A stretch of DNA of 45,076 nt. It comes from Anaerolineae bacterium. Its GTDB lineage: Bacteria; Chloroflexota; Anaerolineae; Anaerolineales; Villigracilaceae. The stretch's first letter is position 1, and each line of letters opens with the position of its first letter. Shown piece after piece: positions 21,672 to 30,493 of the stretch. The translations under genes were made by a program, and so were the position numbers. The DNA lies in contig JAKLPV010000139.1 in assembly GCA_022013685.1 (NCBI GenBank), positions 1-45,076 of the forward strand, read 5' to 3'. Below the pieces are notes generated by a model. It worked only from the letters and a program-made list of their open reading frames with translations. It was not told where the DNA came from and made no database searches.

Positions 21672-21723
21672 GGTGCTTTCACTATAACTCAGCGACCAAT
21701 AACTCTATCATTGCCAGTCATGT

Positions 21724-22662
21724 CTATTCCATGGCTCTGCGAAACCAGGTATCCACGCTGAAGGTTTTGTAACCCAGGCTTTCATACAGGCGGAAGGCGG
21801 CGGTTTCATTGGCGGCGTCCACGCCCAATTCGGCTTCTTCCATGCCCTGGGCTTTGAGCACCTGCAAGCTGCGCGCGATCAGGGCGCTGGCCAGGCCGCG
21901 TCCGCGCCACGGCGGGCGAACGTAAATGTGCTCGGTATAGCCGCGCTTTCGGTTGTGTTTTTCGTTGGCCTGCTCATCCAAATGCGCCAACACCATCCCG
22001 GCCAGTTGGTTGCCCGCCCAGGCCACCTGCCAGAAGCGCGGATTGTTCTCCGGGTTGGCGAGCCAGGCAGGGTATTTCTCATCCAGCCAATCTTCGGCGA
22101 CGTTTTTAAACAGGCCGCTGTTCATCTCCCTTTGGGCTTCCCAAACAGCGCGCATATGTTCCGGCAGAACCGGGCGGATTTCCAACCCGGCGGGCAGGAG
22201 TTTGACCGGCGCTTCGCCAAGCGGATAGAGCATGTTGTTGAAGCGGCGCACCACCCGATAGCCGCTCTTTTCCAGGGTGGCAATCCAATCTTATTTCTGG
22301 TCGGAGGCCCAGGCCTGGAAGTAACGCTCGGGCACGGGCGGATGTTCGGCGGCAATTTCGCGCAGGCGGCGCTCATTTTCAGCCACCAACAGCGGCCAGA
22401 GCGCGCGGGTTTCGGGGCGGCTGGAATACCAGCCCAGGCGGCTGTAGCCAATCGGATTTTCATCCTGCAAAGCAATGATCACACCCTGTTGGGCGGTCAG
22501 GCCATCCATGTTGGCGAGAACGTTGGCAAACACTTCGAGGGTGATGGGATCGGGGTCATTATCAGCCTGGCGGCTGCTGTGGTTCAGTTCCAACAGCAGG
22601 GGATAATCGCATTCATCGGTCAGGTTGCGAAAAGTCAGGTGAGATGACATGAGTTTTTCCAT
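21724..22662 (-). pseudogene. tandem-GNAT acetyltransferase interrupted by an in-frame TAA
   Basis: Two open frames (22662-22291 and 22254-21724) are in the same phase, separated by a single TAA at 22293-22291 between ASDQK and DWIATLEKSGYRVV. Read through, they give a ~312-residue protein with two GNAT domains, the second intact (IYVRPPWRGRGLASALIARS acetyl-CoA loop, LGVDAANETAAFRLYESLGY). The layout matches the intact tandem GNAT at 37859-38833. Either this is a recent nonsense mutation, or the second domain is made alone from a GTG at 22254. ATG 22662 overlaps the stop of the methyltransferase gene (TGATG). Substrate unknown. Confidence 0.75.
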
Positions 22663-23246
22663 CAGGTAGTTTTACAGGCTTTGAGCAGGAACCAGTGTTT
22701 GTGCTGGGCGTTGATTTCGGTCTTGAACCCGGCTTGTTGGAGCAGACTGCCCAGGCTGGCTGCGGACTGATCTTTGGCCCGAACGCCATAGGCGGTGCTG
22801 ACATTCTTCAGGTCAGGCAGGGTGGCTTGCAGGCGTAGGGCAAAGACCCCACTGCGGGCGCTCATGAGCACATCCCAAATCCAAAACTCGCCGCCGGGCT
22901 GGAGTACGCGGTAGGTTTCTTTGAAAACGGCAGCTTTGACTTCGTCGGACATGTACATGCAGCTAAAAAAGGCCGTCGCCTGGGCAAAGCTCCCGTTGGA
23001 CCAGGGCAATCGGGTTGCGTCGGCGGCCAGCCAGTTTGCTGAAGGAGCTTTGTCGCGGGCCTCGCCAATCTCGGAGACAAGTTTATCCACCGCAACCACC
23101 TGGCAGCCGCCCACCTGGGCAATCACACCTTCTCCCCCGCCGCCAATATCCAGCACCCGACCAGGGGGCAGTTTGGAGAGCGTCACCTGCTGCTGGGGTT
23201 TGGTCAGCGCGCTAAACATCATCTGGAGATTTGTAAAAAATGACAT
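22662..23246 (-). CDS. class I SAM-dependent methyltransferase
   Basis: A 194-residue methyltransferase of the Rossmann type (Methyltransf_11-like). SAM motif I is RVLDIGGGGEGVIA (about 30-43), the acidic residue binding the ribose is D in VVAVDK, the next loop is AADATRLPW, and post-motif strands follow (YRVLQPGGEFWIWDVL). AAGGA lies 8 bases before ATG 23246; earlier in-frame starts lack such a site. It overlaps the acetyltransferase gene by one codon position. Acceptor molecule unknown; neighbouring GNAT and hydrolase genes suggest small-molecule modification. Confidence 0.85.
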   Translation of the reverse strand: MSFFTNLQMMFSALTKPQQQVTLSKLPPGRVLDIGGGGEGVIAQVGGCQVVAVDKLVSEIGEARDKAPSANWLAADATRLPWSNGSFAQATAFFSCMYMSDEVKAAVFKETYRVLQPGGEFWIWDVLMSARSGVFALRLQATLPDLKNVSTAYGVRAKDQSAASLGSLLQQAGFKTEINAQHKHWFLLKACKTT

Positions 23247-23327
23247 GGCGGTCATCCTTTCAAGTACACCAATCATTGCGAGTGGTGGTTTCTGGCATGG
23301 GGTTAATTCCTTAACTGACTGGTCTTA

Positions 23328-24290
23328 TCAGACCGGTAACAAAGCCTTGAGATTGCGGCAGGCTACATCGACCGTTTCCGGCGAGCCGACCATGTACGGC
23401 ACTTTGAGCTTTTGGCTGACCGAGAGAATCGTGGCTTCGTCCGGGCTGCCGCTGGCAAACTGACGGGTTTCTTCTTCGGTCAGGTCTTCAAGCTGCCCAA
23501 GCTGTTTCAGCGCGGCGCGGTTGGCCGGGCAAGGGTACTGACACTTCATGCAGCCCATAAAGGTGTGATGCACACCTGCCGGGAACCAATCCGGGAAGCT
23601 GCCCTGCACTTCGTTGTAGAGTGGCAGACAGCGTTTAATATCAATCACAAAATTATCGGCGCGGATGGCTCCCATGGGGCAGTGTTCCAGGCATATCGAG
23701 CAATCCTGGCAGAGTTCCAGCGCCCGAATTTCCTGCCAGCCGTCGGTTTCAAAGCGATAATCCGTCAGGTAGGCGTGCAGGGTCAGGAAACTGCCCATAC
23801 CATCCACATAGCAGATGTTATTGCGGCCATAACGTCCCAGCCCGCTACGCACCGCCAGCAGTTTAAGATGATAGGTGTAAACCTGCTTCAGTTGGTAGCC
23901 GGGTGCGCCGATAATTTCATTCTGGACGGTCTCGGTCAGCATTTTGCCGGTCAGGCCGGGTTCATAGTAATTGGAGGGCATGGTTGCCGGAATGTGCTGG
24001 CCGTTGTATTGACAGTGGAAAAGCCTGGGTGGAACCGAAAGCGCCAAAATGATGATGGATTGGGCTTTGGGAAAACTTTCGGGCAGGCTAAAACTCATCT
24101 GGCTGACATAGCCCTGGAAGATTTCCGCATCGCTGATCTGCCCGGTGCGGCGCAGTTTTTCGATGTCTTCCTGCAAATCGGCCAGGCGCGCAATAGGCAG
24201 GGTGCGGTACTGATAGGGGAACTTGGCCACAGTGGAATCAATCGTTCCAGAAAATGGAGTTTGTTTTTTGTCAATCATCTTTTTTCTCAT
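23328..24290 (-). CDS. QueG-like protein with two [4Fe-4S] clusters
   Basis: A 320-residue redox protein with the ferredoxin layout of epoxyqueuosine reductase and reductive-dehalogenase relatives: C194, C197, C200, C204 (CQDCSICLEHCP), C221, and C247, C250, C254 (CMKCQYPCP). The N-terminal half (YHLKLLAVRSGLGRYGRNNICYVDGMGSFLTLHAYLTD) carries the conserved 'K..A..AGLG..G.N' type segment that binds the cobalamin or substrate side in QueG. It lacks the HEAT-repeat tail of true QueG, so the substrate is probably different. The start is uncertain (ATG 24290 or 24278); both overlap the stop of the upstream hydrolase. Confidence 0.8.
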   Translation of the reverse strand: MRKKMIDKKQTPFSGTIDSTVAKFPYQYRTLPIARLADLQEDIEKLRRTGQISDAEIFQGYVSQMSFSLPESFPKAQSIIILALSVPPRLFHCQYNGQHIPATMPSNYYEPGLTGKMLTETVQNEIIGAPGYQLKQVYTYHLKLLAVRSGLGRYGRNNICYVDGMGSFLTLHAYLTDYRFETDGWQEIRALELCQDCSICLEHCPMGAIRADNFVIDIKRCLPLYNEVQGSFPDWFPAGVHHTFMGCMKCQYPCPANRAALKQLGQLEDLTEEETRQFASGSPDEATILSVSQKLKVPYMVGSPETVDVACRNLKALLPV

Positions 24291-25158
24291 CTTCGACCTG
24301 GCTCAAGAATTCCAGCACCGTCTGGCACATCGCTTCGGGGTGGAGCAGCCAGCCATAAGGGTGTTCCCAGCCGGGGACAAACACGAGCTTGCCCTGATGG
24401 GTCAATGCGCACATTTTTTGCATGGCGCTGCTTTCGGCGGGTTCATTTTCCGAACCAGTCACCATCAGCAGCGGGCATTGCACGCGTGGATAGTAATCAT
24501 CAAAGCGATAGCCAAAATACCCGCTCATGTAGTTCAAGCGGGCTTGTTTTTGCCAGCCACGCACAAACTCGCCAGGACGCACTTCGCAGACATCATACGC
24601 CTGGAGCGCTTCCATGTACTCATTCCACAGGCCATGCTTTTCCAGGTTTTCACGGCTGTCGGCCACGAAAGCATCAACCGAAGGGAAGACCTTCTCTGCT
24701 CGCCCGCGCATCCCGTCCAGGTACTCCTGGACATATTCCCGAAAAGCATATTCAGATTCCTGCCAAGCGCTGTAGGGGCCAAACTCACTGGTCAGAGCGC
24801 CGTCGCAAACCAGTGAGATGACTTTTTCCGGGTGATTGGCCGCCAGGCTGAGCGCCACCTCAGCTCCCAGCGAACTGCCGACCAGGTGAGCTTTCTCAAG
24901 CTGCAAGGCTGCCATCATCCCGGCCACATCGGCGGCCATCTGGTCAATATCGTCGCCTGCCTGGGGCTTGTCCGATTTGCCGTGGTCGCGCAAATCCACC
25001 AGGATCACGCGGTAGCGAGGCTGGAAGTAAGGTACAGCGCGCTGCCACATCATCAGGTTTGCGCCACCATAATGCAAGAAAATGATCGGGCTGCCGGGGT
25101 GTTCATATTCCCGGACTTGTAGTTCAATCGCGCCGGTGTGGACTCGTAAATCGCGCAT
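24271..25158 (-). CDS. alpha/beta hydrolase
   Basis: A 295-residue alpha/beta-hydrolase-fold enzyme. The oxyanion-loop region is FLHYGGANLMMW (HG-type motif with Tyr), the strand-four motif is VILVDLRDHGKSD, the nucleophile elbow is VGSSLGAE (S96), the acid is probably in VTGSENEPAESS and the histidine in GWEHPYGW. All three triad positions are filled, so it should be active on an ester or amide-like substrate that cannot be named. Its stop overlaps the QueG-like gene; both share one transcript with the methyltransferase and acetyltransferase genes. Confidence 0.85.
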   Translation of the reverse strand: MRDLRVHTGAIELQVREYEHPGSPIIFLHYGGANLMMWQRAVPYFQPRYRVILVDLRDHGKSDKPQAGDDIDQMAADVAGMMAALQLEKAHLVGSSLGAEVALSLAANHPEKVISLVCDGALTSEFGPYSAWQESEYAFREYVQEYLDGMRGRAEKVFPSVDAFVADSRENLEKHGLWNEYMEALQAYDVCEVRPGEFVRGWQKQARLNYMSGYFGYRFDDYYPRVQCPLLMVTGSENEPAESSAMQKMCALTHQGKLVFVPGWEHPYGWLLHPEAMCQTVLEFLSQVEDEKKDD

Positions 25159-25228
25159 ATATACCTCTCATTTTATAGTGATTATTTTCACAGGGTGCAA
25201 TACTCCCCGCGACATTTCAGTTCGCGGC

Positions 25229-25375
25229 TTATCTTGATGAGTAAAATTTGCAGTCCAGGATATTTTCTGTTTCACCATCGAAGCCAGTCAACTGCTCCAG
25301 GCAGGCCAGTAATGGCTCGAAGTCATCTTGGTCAGACAAAGAGTTTATTTTCTCAATTAAGACAAGTCTGTTCAT
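25229..25375 (-). CDS. possible 48-residue small protein overlapping the CocE-like gene
   Basis: The frame MNRLVLIEKINSLSDQDDFE and onward has AAGGAAG 8 bases before its ATG and starts inside the last eight codons of the CocE-like hydrolase, in another phase. It is acidic (Asp/Glu-rich, two Cys) and ends with FYSSR. The good ribosome site and coupled start argue that it is translated. No family is recognised. Confidence 0.45.
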   Translation of the reverse strand: MNRLVLIEKINSLSDQDDFEPLLACLEQLTGFDGETENILDCKFYSSR

Positions 25376-27320
25376 GTTTTTCTTCCTTAATGGATTGTAT
25401 ATCTTTTCTAATTACCGGTAGAAGCAAGCATGAGGCCTGTACCGAGTTCCGCTGGAAACGCAATTCCGGGATCCCGTTCAACGGATAGCGGGTTTTCAAC
25501 GCCGCATCATGCCCGGCGATGGCCAGACGGATGCGATGCCCTGTAAAAATCAGCACCGAGATCGGGTAGAGGGTAATGCTAATCTCGGCCACTTCACCCG
25601 GCACGAGCGGCTGGACATCCACCTTCCGAAGGGAGTGATACACACCCAGCGGGACATAAGGCGCCGTCTTCGGGTCCCCGATCTTGCGGTGGCTCGCGCG
25701 TAGAAGCCCTTCCGTCAGATAGGTCACGCGCCCATCGGGTGCTACATCTTCAAGGTACACATGAAATGCGCCATCGGTGTGGGTTGATGCGACTTGCAGG
25801 GGGACAGTCGGGCTTTCGGTGATTTCGAGAGCCGCTTCGAGAGGAGCCGAGGTGTAATGCATTAACTTTTCATCCTCCATACGGCGGTCGCCGTACTTCA
25901 CAGGACGCCCCATCTGCCCCATCCAGCGATTCTCTGCGCCGGTAGAGGCTGTGAAATCAACGGTGTAGGGATCGTACCCATCCGGGGTAACGGGTTTGGC
26001 GTGGACAAGCGAGCGGTCTTCGCCAAAGTACAGGGTCTGTACCTGGGTGCCTTTCGGGGGCCAGGCATCGGTTTCATTCCAGGTATTGGCGCCGTAAGTG
26101 AAATAAGTGATTCGCCGCTGTTCCTTGAATTCTGGCCCATCTTTCAGATGCTGGGCGAAGTAGTCAAGCATTTCGGTGTTGGGATTCTTGAAGCCTGGCT
26201 CGCGCGGACTCAGGCCTGGGTGAATTCCGTAGAGGTCAACGAATTCACCCAGGCGGTGACCGGTCGGAGCAATGACGATTCGCTGGGGTGTATCAAAGGT
26301 AAGGAATTTCTCCAAAACGCCTTCCGTTGTTCCAGCATCAACCCATCCAGAGCGGTTATAGCTGTTGACTTGGGCTTTCTCGATAGGATTTTTGTAGCTA
26401 TAAAGTGCAATATCTTCCCAGGATGCCGCCCCATTGGCAACGGGGAAGGTTGTGTCGAGATATTTGTTTTCCAAACCACCGTAGAGTTTTTCAACATCTG
26501 GATTGGAACGATGATCCTGGATGGCCTGGCGAAAGATTGCCAAATCTGCGCCCTTCGGACGTTTCAACCCCGTGCTCAAAGCACGGAACATCAGTTTTTC
26601 AGGGAAAGAAAGGGGGTGTCCTTGCATGAGTTCGCCTAAACCGAGGATGTCATCCATATCACCGGCACGGATCAGCCGGGCCCAATCATGGATGAATGCC
26701 CCAGAGCCAAGTCCACCGGGATTGACGACACTCCTAAAGGCGTCAAAATCGGGTTTCATCGGATAAACAGCCTTCAACTCGGGACGCAAAGTTGTGCAAC
26801 TCATTTCTGCCGTAGTGCCAGAATAAGAACCGCCATGAACACCCGCCTTTCGATTGGACCAGGGCTGATTCGAAACCCAATCAATCGCCAAGCCGATGGC
26901 ATTTATTTCATCCGGAGAATAATCAGAATAACGCGGCCCGCTGGATTGACAAGAACCAGGAGATTGGACAAAAACAAAAGCAAAGCCTTGCTCCAATATT
27001 TCAAGGGTGGTCTTCAGGCCGCTGTCCTTGTAACCGTAGAAGCCAGCTGCTTTCGTGAGCCAGCCATCCTCAGTTTCCTCGATATAGCGTTCCATCCTGA
27101 GAAGTGCAGGGATCTTTTCTCCAGATTTTAGTCTGGGCGGAAGCCATACACTGATCCACACTTTTGTTTTTTCATTAAGACTCAGATAACGATTATGATT
27201 CACAGGGTATCCACCCAAGGTCTTCTTCCTGGCGTAATTGGGGGTAAATAGTAATCCCACCACAAGTAGCGCAATTATTAAGACCGCCAGACCGGCAATA
27301 ATCCAACCAACGATTACCAT
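25353..27320 (-). CDS. CocE/NonD-family hydrolase with N-terminal membrane anchor
   Basis: A 655-residue protein. A transmembrane helix fills the first ~27 residues (GWIIAGLAVLIIALLVVGLL), then comes the X-Pro dipeptidyl-peptidase/CocE (S15) catalytic domain with GVHGGSYSG (nucleophile S165) and PTGHR with a histidine, and a C-terminal jelly-roll domain (VTYLTEGLLRASHR, EISITLYPISVLIFTGHRIRLAIAGHD). It is likely an extracytoplasmic acyl or peptide hydrolase. ATG 27320 with AAAGGT upstream is preferred to ATG 27359. A small frame at 25375 is coupled to its end. Confidence 0.85.
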   Translation of the reverse strand: MVIVGWIIAGLAVLIIALLVVGLLFTPNYARKKTLGGYPVNHNRYLSLNEKTKVWISVWLPPRLKSGEKIPALLRMERYIEETEDGWLTKAAGFYGYKDSGLKTTLEILEQGFAFVFVQSPGSCQSSGPRYSDYSPDEINAIGLAIDWVSNQPWSNRKAGVHGGSYSGTTAEMSCTTLRPELKAVYPMKPDFDAFRSVVNPGGLGSGAFIHDWARLIRAGDMDDILGLGELMQGHPLSFPEKLMFRALSTGLKRPKGADLAIFRQAIQDHRSNPDVEKLYGGLENKYLDTTFPVANGAASWEDIALYSYKNPIEKAQVNSYNRSGWVDAGTTEGVLEKFLTFDTPQRIVIAPTGHRLGEFVDLYGIHPGLSPREPGFKNPNTEMLDYFAQHLKDGPEFKEQRRITYFTYGANTWNETDAWPPKGTQVQTLYFGEDRSLVHAKPVTPDGYDPYTVDFTASTGAENRWMGQMGRPVKYGDRRMEDEKLMHYTSAPLEAALEITESPTVPLQVASTHTDGAFHVYLEDVAPDGRVTYLTEGLLRASHRKIGDPKTAPYVPLGVYHSLRKVDVQPLVPGEVAEISITLYPISVLIFTGHRIRLAIAGHDAALKTRYPLNGIPELRFQRNSVQASCLLLPVIRKDIQSIKEEKHEQTCLN

Positions 27321-27379
27321 TTTTTTTACCTTTGTAAAAGCCTGGGTTTCATGTCTCAAACAGGCAACCCAAACAAGAA

Positions 27380-27421
27380 ATGAGCCGCAAGGAGAAAAAT
27401 GTAAGTTTCCTTGCGGCTCAT
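27380..27421 (-). terminator. 14-bp perfect terminator hairpin after the M32 peptidase gene
   Basis: ATGAGCCGCAAGGA (27380-27393) pairs without mismatch with TCCTTGCGGCTCAT (27408-27421), loop of 14 bases. On the minus strand it is followed by TTTCTTGTTT. It lies 33 bases past the end of the carboxypeptidase gene and 60 bases upstream of the CocE-like start codon. Confidence 0.8.
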
Positions 27422-27454
27422 GAGCATAAGAGAATCTAACGAATCAAGCTGCTT

Positions 27455-28957
27455 TTACAGCCCGTAAATCTCGCTGTATTTTTTGCCCAGGTAGCGCATG
27501 TACGGGGCTGGATCAATTTTTGATCCTGTAACTTGCTGAACCAGCTCCTGCGGCTCGAACTTGCGCCCGTGGACATGGATATTTGTCCTCAGCCAGCCCA
27601 GCAAGTTTTCAAACTGCCCGGCCCGGATTTGGTCGTCCAAAGCAGGAATATCCTGGTTGATTTTCTCCCATAATTGGGCAGAGACCAGGTTCCCCAAAGC
27701 ATAGGTAGAGAAATAACCAAATCCGCCGAACGACCAGTGGATATCCTGTAAAACTCCCTGGGCATCGTTGGCTGGCGTAAGGCCGAGATATTCCTGCATG
27801 CGGGTGTTCCACGCTTCAGGCAGATCTTTGACCGCCAGATTGCCCTCGATAACAGCAATCTCAATCTCTAGGCGAAGCATGATGTGCAAGTTATAAGTAG
27901 CCTCGTCTGCCTCGACCCGGATTAGCGACGGTTGAACTTTATTGATACCTTTGTAGAAGGCATTCAAGGATACATTCGCCAGTTGAGACGGGAAGACTTC
28001 CTGCAAGCGCGGATAGAAATGCTGCCAGAAAGGTAATGAGCGTCCGACCAAGTTCTCCCACATCCGGCTTTGGGATTCGTGTACGGCCATCGAAGCGCCG
28101 CCTTCCAGCCCGGTACGGTCGAGCGCAGGGGATGAACCGAGCCCGTACAGGGCATGCCCACATTCGTGCATCGTGCCAAAAAGCATCGAGTTCAGGAAGT
28201 TCGGGTCAACACGTGTGGTAATGCGCACATCATTGAGCGCCATACCCTGTGTAAAGGGATGCGCGGACTTGTCCTGGCGACCACGGTTCCAGTCGTAACC
28301 AAACTTGGTGATCACTTCCACTCCAAAATCCCACTGAGCCTGCTCATCAAAGGGCTGGTGCAGAAAAGAGTCATCCACCTGGGGCTTTTCAGCAATGGCT
28401 TTGATCAATTCCACCTGTTGTGGACGCAGGGCACTGAATATGGCTTTTACATCCTCAGTTTTCATGCCTGGTTCGAAATCGTCCAGCAGGGCATCGTAAG
28501 GATGCTCAACCCCCGGGAAGAAGCTGGCGTACTTACGGCGTAGTTCCACAATTTTTTCCAGATGCGGCTGGAAAATGGAAAAATCGGACTTCTGACGAGC
28601 CTCCACCCAGCTCTGCTGGGCGAGTGACGTGACCTGGGCAAACTCAACCACAAACTCGGTTGGCACACAGGTAGCTTTTGCATAATCCTTAGCAGTAACC
28701 TTGATCAGACGAGCATCGTCTGAATTAGGATCGAGGCTTTCCCCATATGGTTTGAGTTCATCGAGTAGTTTACCCAACTCGGGCGCGGTAGCCCACTCCT
28801 GCATAATGCGGCCTAACACTGCCTGCTGGTTACCGCGCGCCTCAGCGCCGGCAGGCGGCATATACGTTTGCTGGTCCCAGCCCAGCAACGCAGCGGCCTG
28901 ACTAAGATCAACGATTTCGGCCAGCTTTGTCTTCAGTTGTGCGAGTTTTTCTTCCAT
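27455..28957 (-). CDS. M32-family metallocarboxypeptidase (carboxypeptidase Taq)
   Basis: A 500-residue zinc carboxypeptidase that removes residues from peptide C-termini in the cytoplasm. The zinc site is HECGH (H264, E265, H268) with the third ligand E294 in VHESQSRMWEN. Other family motifs are WDQQTYMP near the start, DVRITTRVD before the active site, ADEATYNLHIMLRLEIE and QDIHWSFGGFGYFSTYALGN near the end. Full length for the family, no defects seen. GAGGAG precedes ATG 28957; a good minus-strand promoter lies at 29066-29093. It is likely a single-gene transcript, ended by the hairpin at 27380. Confidence 0.95.
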   Translation of the reverse strand: MEEKLAQLKTKLAEIVDLSQAAALLGWDQQTYMPPAGAEARGNQQAVLGRIMQEWATAPELGKLLDELKPYGESLDPNSDDARLIKVTAKDYAKATCVPTEFVVEFAQVTSLAQQSWVEARQKSDFSIFQPHLEKIVELRRKYASFFPGVEHPYDALLDDFEPGMKTEDVKAIFSALRPQQVELIKAIAEKPQVDDSFLHQPFDEQAQWDFGVEVITKFGYDWNRGRQDKSAHPFTQGMALNDVRITTRVDPNFLNSMLFGTMHECGHALYGLGSSPALDRTGLEGGASMAVHESQSRMWENLVGRSLPFWQHFYPRLQEVFPSQLANVSLNAFYKGINKVQPSLIRVEADEATYNLHIMLRLEIEIAVIEGNLAVKDLPEAWNTRMQEYLGLTPANDAQGVLQDIHWSFGGFGYFSTYALGNLVSAQLWEKINQDIPALDDQIRAGQFENLLGWLRTNIHVHGRKFEPQELVQQVTGSKIDPAPYMRYLGKKYSEIYGL

Positions 28958-29587
28958 AGCGTAATTCTTCTCCTCGTGTAATACGGTATGATTAGCAAAA
29001 GCTCAAGAATACAAAACAAAAACACCCCTTGTAAATATTGACATAAACATCAATAATTATTAATTATTATAGTTATAAAATAAGAATTGTCAATAAAATC
29101 CACGGTTTTATCAAGCCCTGCTTGACCTATGGGGTATCGACAAGTTTACCCTTTGAAAAAGAATAGCGCACCCCTCCGTAGTATCAATTTTTTAGTGCGT
29201 CGCATCGCTAGTACTGAGTTTTTTAAAGTTACATTCGAGATGCCGCAGGTTGAAGGCATCCAAGTCGTTGGGAAATTCCCAAGAACTCATCGTTTATCAA
29301 CTTCGCAGCTGCTTCCAATGCCCAATAACAGCCGCGCCAGTAAGCCAGTGCGGCAAGCACGGCACAAAACATCGGTATATCGTTTGTCAAGATGAGATCG
29401 GTCAAGCAAAAAAGCCGGACAGACGATGTGCTGTACAATATCTCCCAGATACCCCAGAATTACATAACTGACTTCAAATAATTTTCTATCACCGTTTCAA
29501 CTCTGACTGTGGGTGCAAATAAAACCCTATAGCGAACTTGCCCGTTGATACACAAAAGAGATATCAAGATGCCGAAGGCCAAATTCT
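28958..29587. other. 630-base intergenic stretch, mostly without recognisable genes
   Basis: The left third is very A+T-rich and holds the promoter of the M32 peptidase gene. The rest has only short frames: a 69-codon minus-strand frame at 29229-29438 (containing AVLAALAYWRGCYWALEAA) is the longest and could be a decayed gene, but I recognise no family and see no ribosome site. Confidence 0.5.
29066..29093 (-). promoter_or_regulatory. sigma-70-type promoter of the M32 peptidase gene
   Basis: On the minus strand TTGACA (29093-29088) and TATAAT (29071-29066) are both perfect consensus hexamers with a 16-base spacer. The start codon of the peptidase gene is about 110 bases downstream. The best promoter match in the window. 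Confidence 0.65.
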
Positions 29588-30421
29588 TTAGTTGAAAAAA
29601 GTTGAGTATCCAAACAGTGCCACAAAAAACGCGGCACTGGAAACCAGGGAAAATCCAACTTGTGACCATTGGGGCTGGATAACCGCCCGGGGTTGAAGGA
29701 TGCGTTTCATCAGCCCGTGGATGGGACGGTGAAGTATAGCCAGGAGCAACGCAAAGACAAGAGAAATCAGGAGTTGTTTGGTGCGCACATCCAGCGTACT
29801 CACATCCGTTGGATTAAAAATCTGGATGTAAACGATGGCCAGCCCAAAATAGAGCGGCAGGCAGCAGAGATAGGCCGCAAGTCGTTTCCAAAAAGGGTCA
29901 CTTTCCGCCAGGCCGGCAGTGGGCATCACCAGCGCCATCCAGATCAGTCCAATCAAAACGAATAAAACGCTGACAACAATAATCGGGGTTGAGGGGATAC
30001 CCAGTCGAAATAACTGGGTAATGTCCTCATAGTATTCCGGGTAAACGGCCAAACTGCTCAGCAGGCCAATCCCTTCGCCAATGTATGCGATGGCACCCCA
30101 CATCAGAATCGGCAAGAATAGGGGATTTTTCCGGCGCCAGGCCAAGGAACCCAACAAGGTCGCCAGAAGCAGATACAGGCCAATGCCCATCACCCCCACC
30201 AGCACGAGGCCGATTACCCCTGGGGTACTCTTAAAAACAACCTGCGAATTATAGAAAGGATGCAGGAAAACCTGTCCACCCTGTGCGCCGACAAGCAGTC
30301 CGGTGAGAAAATGCCCAAGTTCGTGAACGGTTACTTGAAGACAGAAAGCCAGAATAAACGAACTGGCTAAAAAAACAAGGGACCTGGCAAGCAGATCGCC
30401 CTTTCCTTTGTGTAATCTCAT
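29588..30421 (-). CDS. M50-like integral membrane zinc metalloprotease
   Basis: A 277-residue membrane protein with six or more hydrophobic helices. The first helix contains HELGH (H33, E34, H37) in VTVHELGHFLTGLLVGAQGG, the zinc site of M50 site-2 proteases and of related RseP/SpoIVFB-like proteins. A clear NPDG or LDG second-site motif is not seen (MPTAGLAESDPF is a possible counterpart), so enzyme activity is uncertain. AAAGGTGG lies 9 bases before ATG 30421. No substrate or anti-sigma factor gene is found nearby. Confidence 0.72.
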   Translation of the reverse strand: MRLHKGKGDLLARSLVFLASSFILAFCLQVTVHELGHFLTGLLVGAQGGQVFLHPFYNSQVVFKSTPGVIGLVLVGVMGIGLYLLLATLLGSLAWRRKNPLFLPILMWGAIAYIGEGIGLLSSLAVYPEYYEDITQLFRLGIPSTPIIVVSVLFVLIGLIWMALVMPTAGLAESDPFWKRLAAYLCCLPLYFGLAIVYIQIFNPTDVSTLDVRTKQLLISLVFALLLAILHRPIHGLMKRILQPRAVIQPQWSQVGFSLVSSAAFFVALFGYSTFFN

Positions 30422-30493
30422 GCTGTTTACCACCTTTGTAAAAATCTTTGCTCTTTGGGAATGAATATCTATTGTTTAGACTGCCGGGGCACT

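Noticed and set aside
23328-24290. True epoxyqueuosine reductase QueG
   Set aside because: Cluster motifs match, but the usual C-terminal HEAT region is missing and no queuosine genes are near, so only a QueG-like name is given.
23412-24821. A 469-codon plus-strand frame as a gene
   Set aside because: It is opposite the QueG-like and alpha/beta hydrolase genes, which have intact motifs; no domain is seen on the plus strand.
29229-29438. 69-codon minus-strand frame as a small membrane protein
   Set aside because: No ribosome site, no family resemblance, and it lies in a gap with otherwise decayed sequence; kept only as a note.
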